Notes under the pieces: generated by a model
What the model saw: the letters and a program-made list of their open reading frames with translations, nothing else
What the model was told of the DNA's origin: nothing
Databases searched by the model: none
Source of the DNA: Aestuariibacter sp. GS-14
Lineage (GTDB): Bacteria > Pseudomonadota > Gammaproteobacteria > Enterobacterales > Alteromonadaceae
DNA length: 64,000 nt
Reading direction: 5' to 3'
NCBI RefSeq assembly: GCF_006494365.1
Contig: NZ_VHIP01000016.1
Location: forward strand, 43,646 to 107,645
Shown here: positions 37,970-47,052 of the stretch, piece by piece
Layout of the letters: each line of letters starts with the position of its first letter
Numbering within the stretch: the first letter of the stretch is position 1
Made by a program: the position numbers and the translations under genes

Positions 37970-38390
37970 TTCCTGGTACTGTGAAAAAATTACCCTTCGC
38001 CCCTACGCCAGGGGCTTTCATTTAATCACAGATGAAATCACTTCCGCACTACCTCAAATAAAACACTTCGAAGTGGGTTTATTACACTTGATGTTGCAAC
38101 ACACAAGTGCCAGTTTAACCATTAATGAGAACGCGGATCCGTCGGTAAGAAGAGACCTGGAATCTTTTTTTAATCATACAGTTAAAGAAAACTCAACCTA
38201 TTTTACTCACACCTATGAAGGGCCGGATGACATGCCCGCTCATATCAAAAGCAGTTTACTGGGCTGCCAGTTAACCATACCGGTTCAACGTGGTAAGCTT
38301 GCACTCGGTACCTGGCAAGGTATCACCCTTGGAGAACACCGCGACCAAGCGGGCCCACGCTCAATTATTGCGACCTTACAAGGCCAGTAA
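37959..38390 (+). CDS. yjbQ: YjbQ (UPF0047) family protein
   Basis: A 143-residue member of the YjbQ family, small trimeric enzymes with reported thiamine-phosphate synthase side activity. Motifs [38 protein letters not shown] and [12 protein letters not shown] align well with E. coli YjbQ. I chose the TTG at 37959 because GGAAA precedes it by 8 bases and it matches the family N-terminus; an ATG at 37926 lacks a ribosome site. Last gene of the zur-cheX-yjbQ run. Confidence 0.9.
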   Translation: MINNSWYCEKITLRPYARGFHLITDEITSALPQIKHFEVGLLHLMLQHTSASLTINENADPSVRRDLESFFNHTVKENSTYFTHTYEGPDDMPAHIKSSLLGCQLTIPVQRGKLALGTWQGITLGEHRDQAGPRSIIATLQGQ

Positions 38391-38411
38391 TTATTTCTGT
38401 TAAAAGCCTAA

Positions 38412-38444
38412 AGTACTATGCTGGCACAGCTTTCGCATAGTACT
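38412..38444. promoter_or_regulatory. Perfect 10-bp inverted repeat upstream of the OmpA gene
   Basis: AGTACTATGC (38412-38421) and GCATAGTACT (38435-38444) are exact reverse complements separated by 13 bases, 35 bp before the OmpA-family start. No T-tract follows, so it is unlikely to terminate yjbQ. It may be a 5'-leader stem-loop that protects the mRNA, as known for E. coli ompA, or an operator. Confidence 0.55.
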
Positions 38445-38479
38445 CAGGACACACATTATTGCAACACAGGAAGTCAACA

Positions 38480-39691
38480 ATGAAAAAAACTACTATCACT
38501 CTCGCTCTGATTGCCGCAGGCTTAGTGGCTACTCCCGTTATGGCGCAAGAGACAAAGCCTGACAACTGGGTAGGTGGTTATGGCATGTATTACAGCACTG
38601 ACGCTGGAAAGCCTCAGCCAGCTGCACAAATTGACGATGGCTTTGGCATTGGTGCCGAAGCTGGTTTCCGTTTCGACGAAAACTGGGCAGCACGTATTTC
38701 TGCCTCTTATCTGGATTTAGATGGCGCAAACGGTGGTAACGGCGAAAGCGGTCCACTGTTAGGTGTGGACGCCATGTACTTCTTTAATGACGACCTTTTC
38801 TACGTATTTGGTGGTCTTTATTACGAAAATTTAGACGACAACTATCAAATGCTGGGCTACGGCTTAGGTAAACAATGGGCTGTTTCCGACAAATTTAAAG
38901 TGATTACTGAACTGGCTGCTTACCGCGATTTCAGCGAAAGCTATTACGACGTAAGTGCGAAGCTTGGTTTGTCTTACACCTTTGGTGCTGCAACTCAGTC
39001 GACGTACAATGCACCTGCACCAGTAGTGGCCGCGCCAGCTGATTCTGACAAAGATGGCGTTGTAGACAGTTTGGATCGCTGCCCAGGCACGCCAATGGGT
39101 TCACCTGTTGACGAAATGGGTTGTGACGCCGACAAAGACGGTGATGGCGTAATTAACAGCAAGGATCAGTGTCCTAATACACCAGCCGGTACCGAAGTTG
39201 ACGGCAAAGGCTGTGCAATTGAGCCAGATTCCGATAACGACGGCGTAGTAGACAGCAAAGACATGTGTCCAAACACACCAGCAGGGGATGAAGTACACCC
39301 TAACGGATGTACCATTTTCACTGACGAACAAGTGTCAATTGAAGTACGCATTCTGTTTGCTAACAACAGCGCCGTAATTGAAGATACCCGTGACCCACAA
39401 ATTGTTGAATTAGCACAATTCCTGAGTCGTTACGGTAAAACTAAAGCCGTTATTGAAGGCCACTCTTCTGCACCAGGTGCCGATGCATACAACAAAGATT
39501 TGTCGTTACGTCGCGCCAACGCATTAAAAGCGGTATTGGTAAAAGAATACGGTATCGATATGGCTCGCCTGAGCTCAGTAGGTTACGGCGAAGAACGCTT
39601 GTTAGACACAGCTAACACGAAAGAAGCGCATCACATTAACCGTCGTATCGAAGTTAAAGTAAGTGAAACCATTTCTGTACCGAAGAAATAA
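38480..39691 (+). CDS. OmpA family outer membrane protein with calcium-type repeats
   Basis: A 403-residue outer-membrane protein. Signal peptide MKKTTITLALIAAGLVATPV (cleavage at VMA/QET); an eight-stranded beta-barrel over about 25-180; three thrombospondin type 3-like repeats with DSDKDGVVDSLDRCP, DKDGDGVINSKDQCP and DSDNDGVVDSKDMCP over about 190-285; then a C-terminal OmpA peptidoglycan-binding domain with EGHSSAPG and LSLRRANALK. The start ATG at 38480 has AGGAAG upstream; a slightly earlier in-frame ATG lacks support. Confidence 0.93.
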   Translation: MKKTTITLALIAAGLVATPVMAQETKPDNWVGGYGMYYSTDAGKPQPAAQIDDGFGIGAEAGFRFDENWAARISASYLDLDGANGGNGESGPLLGVDAMYFFNDDLFYVFGGLYYENLDDNYQMLGYGLGKQWAVSDKFKVITELAAYRDFSESYYDVSAKLGLSYTFGAATQSTYNAPAPVVAAPADSDKDGVVDSLDRCPGTPMGSPVDEMGCDADKDGDGVINSKDQCPNTPAGTEVDGKGCAIEPDSDNDGVVDSKDMCPNTPAGDEVHPNGCTIFTDEQVSIEVRILFANNSAVIEDTRDPQIVELAQFLSRYGKTKAVIEGHSSAPGADAYNKDLSLRRANALKAVLVKEYGIDMARLSSVGYGEERLLDTANTKEAHHINRRIEVKVSETISVPKK

Positions 39692-39719
39692 TCACTAAAC
39701 TAACTTAGTAAACCGTCCA

Positions 39720-39746
39720 GACGCCCGCATCATGCGGGCGTTTTTA
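39720..39746 (+). terminator. Rho-independent terminator after the OmpA gene
   Basis: Stem ACGCCCGCAT / ATGCGGGCGT with a very short loop, followed by TTTTTATTT, 29 bp after the stop codon. It ends the OmpA transcript. Confidence 0.92.
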
Positions 39747-39886
39747 TTTCAGGTACAATGGAAAGCCGATATTCGGTAACCGGGAATCACGTTAACTGCC
39801 CCCCTTGTCGATTCCTACTCCCTTTTGCTCCGCTCATTTGCGCTTATACCATCTGTTGACTACATTCAATGGTGTCTTAACTTTGT

Positions 39887-40969
39887 ATGGCTAAGCCTAT
39901 GTTGTTCGGAAACAGCCGTTATTTAATAGCCTGTCTGTTGTTGGTGAGTCCTTGCTCATATGTAAAGGGGGACGAAGCCATTCAATGGAGCAGTTATGGC
40001 GGCTTTACTAACGATAACTCGCAGGTATTCAGCGGCGGTCTGGATGAAGGTTTCACCAGTAGGATTCTCATAGACAGCGGTATTGAAGCAACGCTGAACA
40101 ACCACACCCTGTTTGCCAGCATTCAAATTCAACGAGGCAAAGATGGTTCGGCTGACACGGGTGACGCGCAAGCATACTCAAATATCGACGAAGCCAATTT
40201 CGCGAGGATTTACGAGCTTTACTATGCCTTTAGCACCGACTCGGGATTTATTAGGCTTGGCAAGCACGACGCAAACGGTGAATTCGCCTTCACAGAGCAC
40301 GGCGGGGGCTTTATTAACTCATCAATGGGATTTAGCCCCACCATTTTCATGCTGCCCACCTACCCCACGCCAGCACTAAGTTTGAACGGTGGTATGGCCA
40401 TAACCGAATCAATAACCTGGCTGGGTGGCGTTTATGCGGCCGAGTCTGCAACAAACTTCGACGAACAGTTTTACATCACAGAACTTCAGTTTCAGTTAAC
40501 CTCTGACATACAGATAAAAACCGGCTACTGGAGAGACTCTAACCCGGTTGTCTCTGAAGAAGACACCTTACTGGCCGAGCATAGTGATGGTATTTACGCC
40601 ATTTTTGACAACGCCATGCCGACACTAAACTGGCTAAACAGCTCAAAGGTAAGCCACTTCATTCAAGCGGGATACACGAGTGGAGACGTCAGTGAAATTG
40701 ACCTTCACCTGGGCACCGGGCTGGCATTTGAAGACGTTTTTTCAAACGATGGTCATCAGGCCGGGATCGGCATTACAGCGGTTCGATTCAGTGAACAATT
40801 GTTACCGGATTCAGGATGGGAAACTGCTCTGGAAATCTACTGGCAAATTCCTTTCAGCGAGCACTTTACGCTGCAACCCGACCTTCAGATTATTCAACAT
40901 CCATCGGGTGACACAACCATTAACAATGCCTGGGTATTGACCTTGCGCATAGACGCGTCTGTCTTCTAA
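39887..40969 (+). CDS. Predicted outer-membrane porin-like protein
   Basis: A 360-residue protein with an N-terminal signal segment ([18 protein letters not shown]) and an alternating beta-strand pattern typical of an outer-membrane barrel, ending in an aromatic residue (RIDASVF) as barrel proteins do. The layout resembles carbohydrate porins of the OprB type, but the match is weak and substrate is unknown. The chemoreceptor gene starts 11 bp downstream, so the two are co-transcribed; a shared ligand would be a reasonable guess. Confidence 0.65.
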   Translation: MAKPMLFGNSRYLIACLLLVSPCSYVKGDEAIQWSSYGGFTNDNSQVFSGGLDEGFTSRILIDSGIEATLNNHTLFASIQIQRGKDGSADTGDAQAYSNIDEANFARIYELYYAFSTDSGFIRLGKHDANGEFAFTEHGGGFINSSMGFSPTIFMLPTYPTPALSLNGGMAITESITWLGGVYAAESATNFDEQFYITELQFQLTSDIQIKTGYWRDSNPVVSEEDTLLAEHSDGIYAIFDNAMPTLNWLNSSKVSHFIQAGYTSGDVSEIDLHLGTGLAFEDVFSNDGHQAGIGITAVRFSEQLLPDSGWETALEIYWQIPFSEHFTLQPDLQIIQHPSGDTTINNAWVLTLRIDASVF

Positions 40970-40980
40970 GGAGCAATGAG

Positions 40981-42987
40981 ATGACCCTATCCAAAAAAGC
41001 GACATTGGGTTTAAGTTTGATGGTACTTACCGTTGTACTTATTGCTACGACCGCCTTTTATGGCATTAACCGCCTCAGCAATACACTGGAATATCTGGTA
41101 GGCCCGGCCTGGGATGCTGCCGACGGCGCAATGGAAACTACCATAGAACTACAGCAACAGATCCGCATGATCGAACGTATGCTGGCAGGCAAACCGATTG
41201 ATGACAACGAATTAAACGCGTCCCGGGATGCCGCGTCTGAAGCGCACCAGCGCCTGGAAAACGCCGGCATTGTAAATTCACGCAAGCTTGAAGCACTGCG
41301 GGTACAGCGCAAAGAATGGGAACAACAAGGCAATACGCTAAAAAGCCAGTATACCGAATTTTCGAATCTGCTAAGCGCATTTCGGGACACTACCGCTGAA
41401 TTAGTTGCACTGCTGGAAGAATTGGAAGAAAAAGGCGACGCCGCCGTAGAAGAGTTGGAAAATAACCCTGGTACGCGCATCAGTTGGGATACCGGACTTC
41501 GCGAAAAATGGGAAGCGGCCGATGGCGGCATGGAAACCACCATAGGGTTACTTCAGCAGTTGTATTTTTTAGAAAGACTCCTGCGTGGTGAATCTGCCCA
41601 GAGTATTCGCACAGAAATTGCTGAGGCAGCCGACTTCACCCATGGCGCGATGGGCAGTATGCTTGGCACCAATAGCTTTAACGGCCGTTCCTCTATTGTG
41701 CCGGGAATGAGTCAGGCTCAGGCACTGCAAACGCTAATGAATGATTTTGATGAGCAACGGGACAGATTAATCTCGCAATACATCACATACACCACAACTA
41801 ACGAACGCTATCAATCAACAACCAAAGCGTTGCTTGCCATGCTCGAAGAAGTAGAAGAAGCCGGCGACAGTATGGTGGAAAGCCAGGTTGAGGCAAGTGC
41901 CGGAACGGTGTCGTTTGTATTTCTGCTTATGAGTATTGCATTTATTGCGGGTTTGGCAATGGCAGGCTTACTGACCATCATGACACGTAAAGCCGTAGTC
42001 AGACCAATCCGCTCAATTGCTTACCGCATTCACAATATTGCCACAGGCGATGGCGATCTAACTAAGCGGACTGCGCTTCACCGAAATGATGAGATTGGCG
42101 ATTTATCGAGTTATGTAGATGAATTTATAGAACGTTTACAAGTGATGATAAAACGCATCAAACACAGTGGGAGTGCTATTCGGGTATTGGTAACTGATAC
42201 CGGCAAAAGCGCAATAACCATTACCACCAGCGCTCAGCAAACTGCGTCCCAGGCAGATGAAGTGGCGGTAGCCAGCGAACAAATGTCGCAGGTATCAGCT
42301 GAAATTGCCAACAACTGTGTGAACGCTGCGCAGAATGCTGAGAAAGCCAGTACGTTGGCACAAAGCGGGCAACGCAGGGTTCAGGATACCATTTCCAGTA
42401 TGCAGGCTATTACAGATAGGGTAAGTGCCAGCTCTGAATCCATCGCATCGCTGAAAGATCAGGCCGATAAAATTGGTGAGATTGTGTCTGTGATCACGGC
42501 CATTTCTGCCCAAACCAATTTGCTGGCTCTTAATGCCGCCATTGAAGCAGCACGTGCTGGCGAGCAAGGACGAGGATTTGCCGTGGTCGCTGACGAAGTG
42601 CGTACTCTGGCGCAAAAAACCGATTCTTCTACCAGCGAAATTGGCGAAGTCATTAAAGCCATTCAGGATCAAACGCAGCGCTGTTTCGAGCTTATGGAAA
42701 GTTGTGTAGATGAAGTGAGCAAAGGCAAGATACGTTCGGGAGAAGCAGGTGAGTCACTAACGGAAATTCGTGCGCAAATGGACGATCTCACCATGATGAT
42801 CAATCAGATATCCGCCGCTACAGAGCAGCAAACCATTACAATTTCAGACGTGTCTTTGAAGGTACAATCGATCGCTGATCTCGCTCAACAGTCCAACGCT
42901 GATGCAAAGCAAACCCAGAATCACGTTTTACAACTGAACAAAAGCAGCGATGAATTGGACTCCGAATTGGCTCAGTTTAAGGTTTAG
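40981..42987 (+). CDS. Methyl-accepting chemotaxis protein with duplicated helical sensor motif
   Basis: A 668-residue chemoreceptor. One N-terminal membrane helix (about 8-28), a long helical periplasmic domain (about 30-310), a second membrane helix ([20 protein letters not shown]), HAMP, and the signalling domain with the conserved hairpin tip [20 protein letters not shown] near residue 510. The sensor part holds two similar segments, [18 protein letters not shown] at about 41 and [18 protein letters not shown] at about 178, suggesting a bimodular helical domain made by duplication. No C-terminal NWETF-like tether. Follows a porin gene by 11 bp. Confidence 0.93.
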   Translation: MTLSKKATLGLSLMVLTVVLIATTAFYGINRLSNTLEYLVGPAWDAADGAMETTIELQQQIRMIERMLAGKPIDDNELNASRDAASEAHQRLENAGIVNSRKLEALRVQRKEWEQQGNTLKSQYTEFSNLLSAFRDTTAELVALLEELEEKGDAAVEELENNPGTRISWDTGLREKWEAADGGMETTIGLLQQLYFLERLLRGESAQSIRTEIAEAADFTHGAMGSMLGTNSFNGRSSIVPGMSQAQALQTLMNDFDEQRDRLISQYITYTTTNERYQSTTKALLAMLEEVEEAGDSMVESQVEASAGTVSFVFLLMSIAFIAGLAMAGLLTIMTRKAVVRPIRSIAYRIHNIATGDGDLTKRTALHRNDEIGDLSSYVDEFIERLQVMIKRIKHSGSAIRVLVTDTGKSAITITTSAQQTASQADEVAVASEQMSQVSAEIANNCVNAAQNAEKASTLAQSGQRRVQDTISSMQAITDRVSASSESIASLKDQADKIGEIVSVITAISAQTNLLALNAAIEAARAGEQGRGFAVVADEVRTLAQKTDSSTSEIGEVIKAIQDQTQRCFELMESCVDEVSKGKIRSGEAGESLTEIRAQMDDLTMMINQISAATEQQTITISDVSLKVQSIADLAQQSNADAKQTQNHVLQLNKSSDELDSELAQFKV

Positions 42988-43011
42988 GAATAAACCGACT
43001 GTTCAGGCGGT

Positions 43012-44400
43012 TTAATACTCATCATCAAACGCCGGGCCTGCGTAATTATCGAACCTCGAAAACTGCCCCTGGAAGGTTAAACGGCAGGTACCAATTGGAC
43101 CGTTACGTTGCTTACCAATAATGATTTCGGCGATGCCTTTATATTCGCTGTTCTCGTGATATACCTCATCACGGTAAATAAACATGATCAAGTCGGCATC
43201 CTGCTCGATAGAGCCTGATTCACGCAAGTCGGAGTTAACGGGGCGTTTGTCTGCCCGTTGTTCAAGACTCCGGTTTAGCTGCGATAGTGCAACCACCGGT
43301 ATATTCAGTTCTTTTGCCAACGCTTTCAGTGAGCGTGAAATTTCCGCAATTTCCAACGTACGATTGTCAGACAGCGATGGAACACGCATTAATTGCAAGT
43401 AATCCACCATGATCATACTTAGACCACCGCGCTCACGAGCGAGTTTACGCGCCCGGCTCCGCACATCCATAGGTGTCAGACCGGAAGAGTCATCTACGTA
43501 CAGATTGTCTTTCTCTTTGAGCATCGCCATGGTATTTGAAATACGCGCCCAGTCTTCGTCGTCTAATCGGGCAGTACGAATTTTGGTTTGATCCACCCGG
43601 CTAAGCGATGCCAGCATACGCATCATGATCTGTTCAGAGGGCATCTCCAAACTGAACACCAATACCGGCTTATCTTCTGCCAACATGGCGTTTTCACACA
43701 GGTTCATTGCAAACGTGGTTTTACCCATTGACGGACGTGCCGCCACAATAATGAGGTCAGAACCCTGTAAACCGCTGGTTTTCTTATCTAAATCCTGAAA
43801 TCCGGTTGTAACACCAGTCACTTCTTTATCGGTTTTGATCAGTGCTTCTAGCCGGTCAATGGTTTTCCCCAGCACCGATTCTATGCTTTGCGGACCTTCT
43901 GATTCACCGGTTCGGCGTTCGGCAATTTCAAACACCTTGCTCTCGGCCATATCCAGAATATCTGCACTGTTGCGCCCTTCCGGGTTATAACCTACCTCGG
44001 CAATTTCATTCGCTACACCAATTAATTCGCGGGTAATTGCACGTTCACGAATAATTTTGGCATAAGCGGTAACGTTTGCTGAGCTGGGAGTGTTGCGGGC
44101 AAGTTCACCCAAGTAAGCGAAGCCGCCGGCATCGTCGAGTTGATCATTTTTTTCCAGCGCCTCAGACACGGTGATCAAATCTACCGGGTTGTTGTTGGCC
44201 AGCAAGCCCAAAATCGCTTTAAAAATGATTTGGTGTGAGCGGTTATAAAACTCGGTGTCGGTTACCAGTTCCGTTACTTTGTCCCAGGTTTCCGGGTCGA
44301 TAAGCATACTTCCCAATACCGCCTGTTCAGCTTCAATGCTGTGCGGTGGGATTTTAAGCTTTTCAACGCTTTTGTCGGAACTGGAAGAAACGGCTTTCAC
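43012..44400 (-). CDS. dnaB: Replicative DNA helicase DnaB
   Basis: A 462-residue hexameric helicase of the replication fork. The N-terminal domain has PHSIEAEQAVLGSMLIDPE; the RecA-like C-terminal domain has Walker A AARPSMGKTTFAMNL, Walker B MIMVDYLQLM, and the R-finger region ESGSIEQDADLIMFIYRDE. Full length, no intein. Convergent with the chemoreceptor gene; a short AAACCG/CGGTTT hairpin at 42993-43013 between them overlaps its stop. Confidence 0.96.
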   Translation of the reverse strand: MKAVSSSSDKSVEKLKIPPHSIEAEQAVLGSMLIDPETWDKVTELVTDTEFYNRSHQIIFKAILGLLANNNPVDLITVSEALEKNDQLDDAGGFAYLGELARNTPSSANVTAYAKIIRERAITRELIGVANEIAEVGYNPEGRNSADILDMAESKVFEIAERRTGESEGPQSIESVLGKTIDRLEALIKTDKEVTGVTTGFQDLDKKTSGLQGSDLIIVAARPSMGKTTFAMNLCENAMLAEDKPVLVFSLEMPSEQIMMRMLASLSRVDQTKIRTARLDDEDWARISNTMAMLKEKDNLYVDDSSGLTPMDVRSRARKLARERGGLSMIMVDYLQLMRVPSLSDNRTLEIAEISRSLKALAKELNIPVVALSQLNRSLEQRADKRPVNSDLRESGSIEQDADLIMFIYRDEVYHENSEYKGIAEIIIGKQRNGPIGTCRLTFQGQFSRFDNYAGPAFDDEY

Positions 44401-44615
44401 GCTACCTGACTACCTGATTAATGCACCAAATCGGTATTATGCGATATTTCGAACCACAATGCAGCATCGGGATGTAATCAATGCATTGACCGTATCTTTA
44501 CGTTACCCGTCTCTAATTAGCTTGAACACATCGATAATACTGCCAGCATAATAATCCGAATAAAAAGCAATCACGTATCGCCACCATCATCAGCGAATAA
44601 CCTATCGGAGCCCTT

Positions 44616-45836
44616 ATGACAGCAATATTCGATGCTTTTAGCACGCCGATAAAACGTAAAATGAACCAACTCATGGCCGTTGCCATAACCAGCAGTGCAG
44701 CGTTGTGCACTCAAGCCGCCTCACTGGTAGACATAGAAAGTTACCCCGAACCGGGTGCATCACGCCCTATGCCTGCTTTTAAAGTAGATGCGGCCTGGCC
44801 GACCTTGCCCGACACCTGGTTGATTGGACAGGTACCCGGATTAGCCGTAGATAAACAAGACAACGTGTGGCTTTTGCATCGCCCCAATTCGTTAAGCCAA
44901 CTGGATCTGGCCTTAGAGCAATCGCCCAAAACCGGTTTGTGCTGTGAAGCGGCGCCACATGTTTTGCAGCTCTCCCCTCAAGGCAACGTGCTCAAGAGCT
45001 GGGGAGGAGAATCTATCGCTCCGTCGATAAATGGCGTTAATCAATGGCCACAAACAGTGCACGGATTGTACGTGGATGATCACAATACCGTTTGGGTGGG
45101 AGGTAACGGCAAAGGCGATCACGTGGTATTAAACTTTACGTCAGACGGGAAGTTCATTCGTCAGTTTGGCGAGCGGGAGCGTACTGATGGCAATGTGAGT
45201 GAGTCGGCATTAGGCAACCCGGCAGACATTCACCACGATACCCACACCGGTGAAGTGATCATCGCCGATGGCTACATCAACAAACGTATCATCGGCTTCG
45301 ATACCCACAGCAATGAATTCTCCAGATTGTGGGGAGCTTATGGCACCGCACCGGGTGGCGGTACGCGCGATGGCGACTTTGATGTGTCACAAGCAACGGC
45401 AGGTGCTGAAGACATTAATTTGGCCGCTCCGAACTTTGGCGACATAGTACATTGTGTAACCAAGTCTCCCGATGGTCGAATATACGTTTGCGACCGTCGT
45501 AACAATCGCCTGCAAATATTTAAAGACGACAATAATGGCGACCTGACCTTTGTTCGCGACCTAGTGATTTCGGGCGAAACCATGGGCCTGGGCACCGCCA
45601 CCGATGTAGCTTTTTCGCCTGACAATAAATACCTGTATGTTGCAGATATGATGAATGGCCGCATTTGGGTTTTGTGGCACGACACTTACGAAGTACTGGG
45701 CAGCATTGGCCGTAATGGCCGTTACGCTGGGCAATTTACCTGGCTTCACAGTGTCGTTAGCGATAGCCAGGGCAACTTGTATACGTCGGAAGTGTCCACT
45801 GGGCGACGGGTACAGAAGTTTGTGTTAGTAAAATAG
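44616..45836 (+). CDS. Secreted NHL-type beta-propeller protein
   Basis: A 406-residue protein with a signal-like N-terminus (basic PIKRK then MAVAITSSAALCTQAAS) and six or so repeated blades, for example GLYVDDHNTVWVGG, DIHHDTHTGEVIIADGYINK, DGRIYVCDRRNNRLQIF and DNKYLYVADMMNGRIWV. This is the NHL / peptidyl-amidoglycolate lyase-like six-bladed propeller class; catalytic residues are not assigned. The ATG at 44616 has GGAG five bases upstream. Stands alone. Confidence 0.8.
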   Translation: MTAIFDAFSTPIKRKMNQLMAVAITSSAALCTQAASLVDIESYPEPGASRPMPAFKVDAAWPTLPDTWLIGQVPGLAVDKQDNVWLLHRPNSLSQLDLALEQSPKTGLCCEAAPHVLQLSPQGNVLKSWGGESIAPSINGVNQWPQTVHGLYVDDHNTVWVGGNGKGDHVVLNFTSDGKFIRQFGERERTDGNVSESALGNPADIHHDTHTGEVIIADGYINKRIIGFDTHSNEFSRLWGAYGTAPGGGTRDGDFDVSQATAGAEDINLAAPNFGDIVHCVTKSPDGRIYVCDRRNNRLQIFKDDNNGDLTFVRDLVISGETMGLGTATDVAFSPDNKYLYVADMMNGRIWVLWHDTYEVLGSIGRNGRYAGQFTWLHSVVSDSQGNLYTSEVSTGRRVQKFVLVK

Positions 45837-46256
45837 CGCAGCCTGCTTTACCAGCGCTGTTGATGGACTTTTAGTCTTACCCCAATAATGATCCAGGTTC
45901 ATCTGGCTTATTGATTTTACGGTGGATAGTGTGTTCAGAAGGTGATAGACAGGTTGAGGAACCCCATCCCGAATAGCATGACAATATTAAGGCGCAGTTG
46001 CTAACAAAACCTGGTACAACTACCGGGAGCATTCCGCGATAAGTGCACCAGGTTCATCTGTTTTTAATTCGGTGTTTGCGTAACCAATACTCTCGCTTTA
46101 ACGGCGAGAGACAAGAGTTACCGAAGGTACAGAGCGGCACTCACATACAACAAACCGTATTGTTAACGATTCAGTACAAAACGAAAACAGGTTGTCTGTT
46201 TAAACGTCACTGCGTTGTAGGTTAATTATTTGCCGAAACAAGCCAGCAAAAGCGCA
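45837..46256. other. Gene-free region with a 13-bp direct repeat and a small hairpin
   Basis: About 420 bases without a convincing gene. CCAGGTTCATCTG occurs at 45893-45905 and again at 46048-46060. A hairpin CTCTCGC / GCGAGAG lies at 46090-46110 without a T-tract. No promoter for the 49-residue gene is expected here because that gene reads leftwards into this region. Confidence 0.4.
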
Positions 46257-46406
46257 TTATTCGTAGTGACGTTCCATCCACATGATCTTCATTTTAAGAT
46301 CGCGAATTTCTTGCTTTGCATCGGCTAATTCCTCAACAATCGAACGATCCTGTACTGCGTTATCATCATATGAAGTGTTCAGAGCACTGCTATCTTGTTG
46401 TGACAT
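46257..46406 (-). CDS. Small acidic coiled-coil protein, 49 residues
   Basis: An uninterrupted 49-codon frame: MSQQDSSALNTSYDDNAVQD, then a heptad-like helix RSIVEELADAKQEIRDLK ending KMKIMWMERHYE. The second half fits an amphipathic helix or coiled coil. It is not recognised as a known family. The coding look (charged helix, no rare runs) makes it more credible than overlapping plus-strand frames. It stands alone between the propeller gene and a long AT-rich gap. Confidence 0.55.
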   Translation of the reverse strand: MSQQDSSALNTSYDDNAVQDRSIVEELADAKQEIRDLKMKIMWMERHYE

Positions 46407-46782
46407 AAGTATTCACCGCGTTTTGTTTAAGATTAAGGGTACGAATAAAAATGTAATTCTACATGAAAACATACAACAATCATTACAAAAAACCCAAAAA
46501 AACTAGCGAATACTAATCATTTTTTTGAAAAATGATTGGAGTTTTAACTTCAGCCTTGACCAAAAACATTCGCAATCACACTCAGAAAAACATAAAAAAT
46601 ACTTACAAAACATAAATTTGAAAATTAGCCATTATAAAACACTAACGCTTCCCACCGTACCCATTTTATTTTTTGAAAGAAGCGCTTCAATCCACAGATA
46701 GAAAACTACTTGTAATTTAATCTGTAACTATTCACTAACAAATTCCAACAACAACGTTCCGAAACGCTGTGGTTATAGGCAG
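46407..46782. other. AT-rich intergenic region, nothing identified
   Basis: About 375 bases rich in A and T with several A-runs, upstream of the 49-residue gene and before the 73-bp repeats. No gene, terminator or clear promoter was identified; the promoter of the small gene should lie near its left end. Confidence 0.4.
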
Positions 46783-47030
46783 ATCCCTGATATCGCTTCC
46801 CGATTCAGGGATGACCGACAGTGGTTCATTTTAGTTAGCCAGCCATTTTAGGGAGATCCCTGATATCGCTTTGCGATTCAGGGATGACGGAATTAGGTTA
46901 TTTATAGTGAGCCAGCCTTTTTAGGGAGATCCCTGACATCGCTTTGCGATTCAGTGATAACGGAATTAGTTTTTTGCAGTGCGCCTGCTTTTTTAGGAAA
47001 ATCCCTGACATCGCTTGGCGAGTCAGGGAT
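46783..47030. repeat. 73-bp tandem repeat, four copies, each with a hairpin
   Basis: Four direct copies begin at 46783, 46856, 46929 and 47001, a period of 72-73 bp. Each starts with ATCCCTGA, then YATCGCTT, a short loop, GCGA, and TCAGGGAT, forming an imperfect stem of about 13 bp. The spacer is also conserved (GGAATTAG and GCC-GC blocks before TTTTAGG), so the unit is the whole 73 bp. The third copy has one arm mutated (TCAGTGAT). It ends 22 bp after the DUF4097 stop, so it lies in that transcript's 3' region. Confidence 0.85.
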
Positions 47031-47052
47031 GAATGAAAAAGGCAATGTAGGT

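Noticed and set aside
45893-46060. 13-bp direct repeat CCAGGTTCATCTG as attachment sites
   Set aside because: Only 155 bp apart with no integrase, tRNA or foreign gene between them.
46043-46225. Plus-strand frame of 60 codons in the gap after the beta-propeller gene
   Set aside because: No ribosome site, cysteine- and arginine-scattered composition typical of a chance frame.
46783-47030. CRISPR array
   Set aside because: Spacers between the repeated stems are themselves conserved and no cas gene is present.
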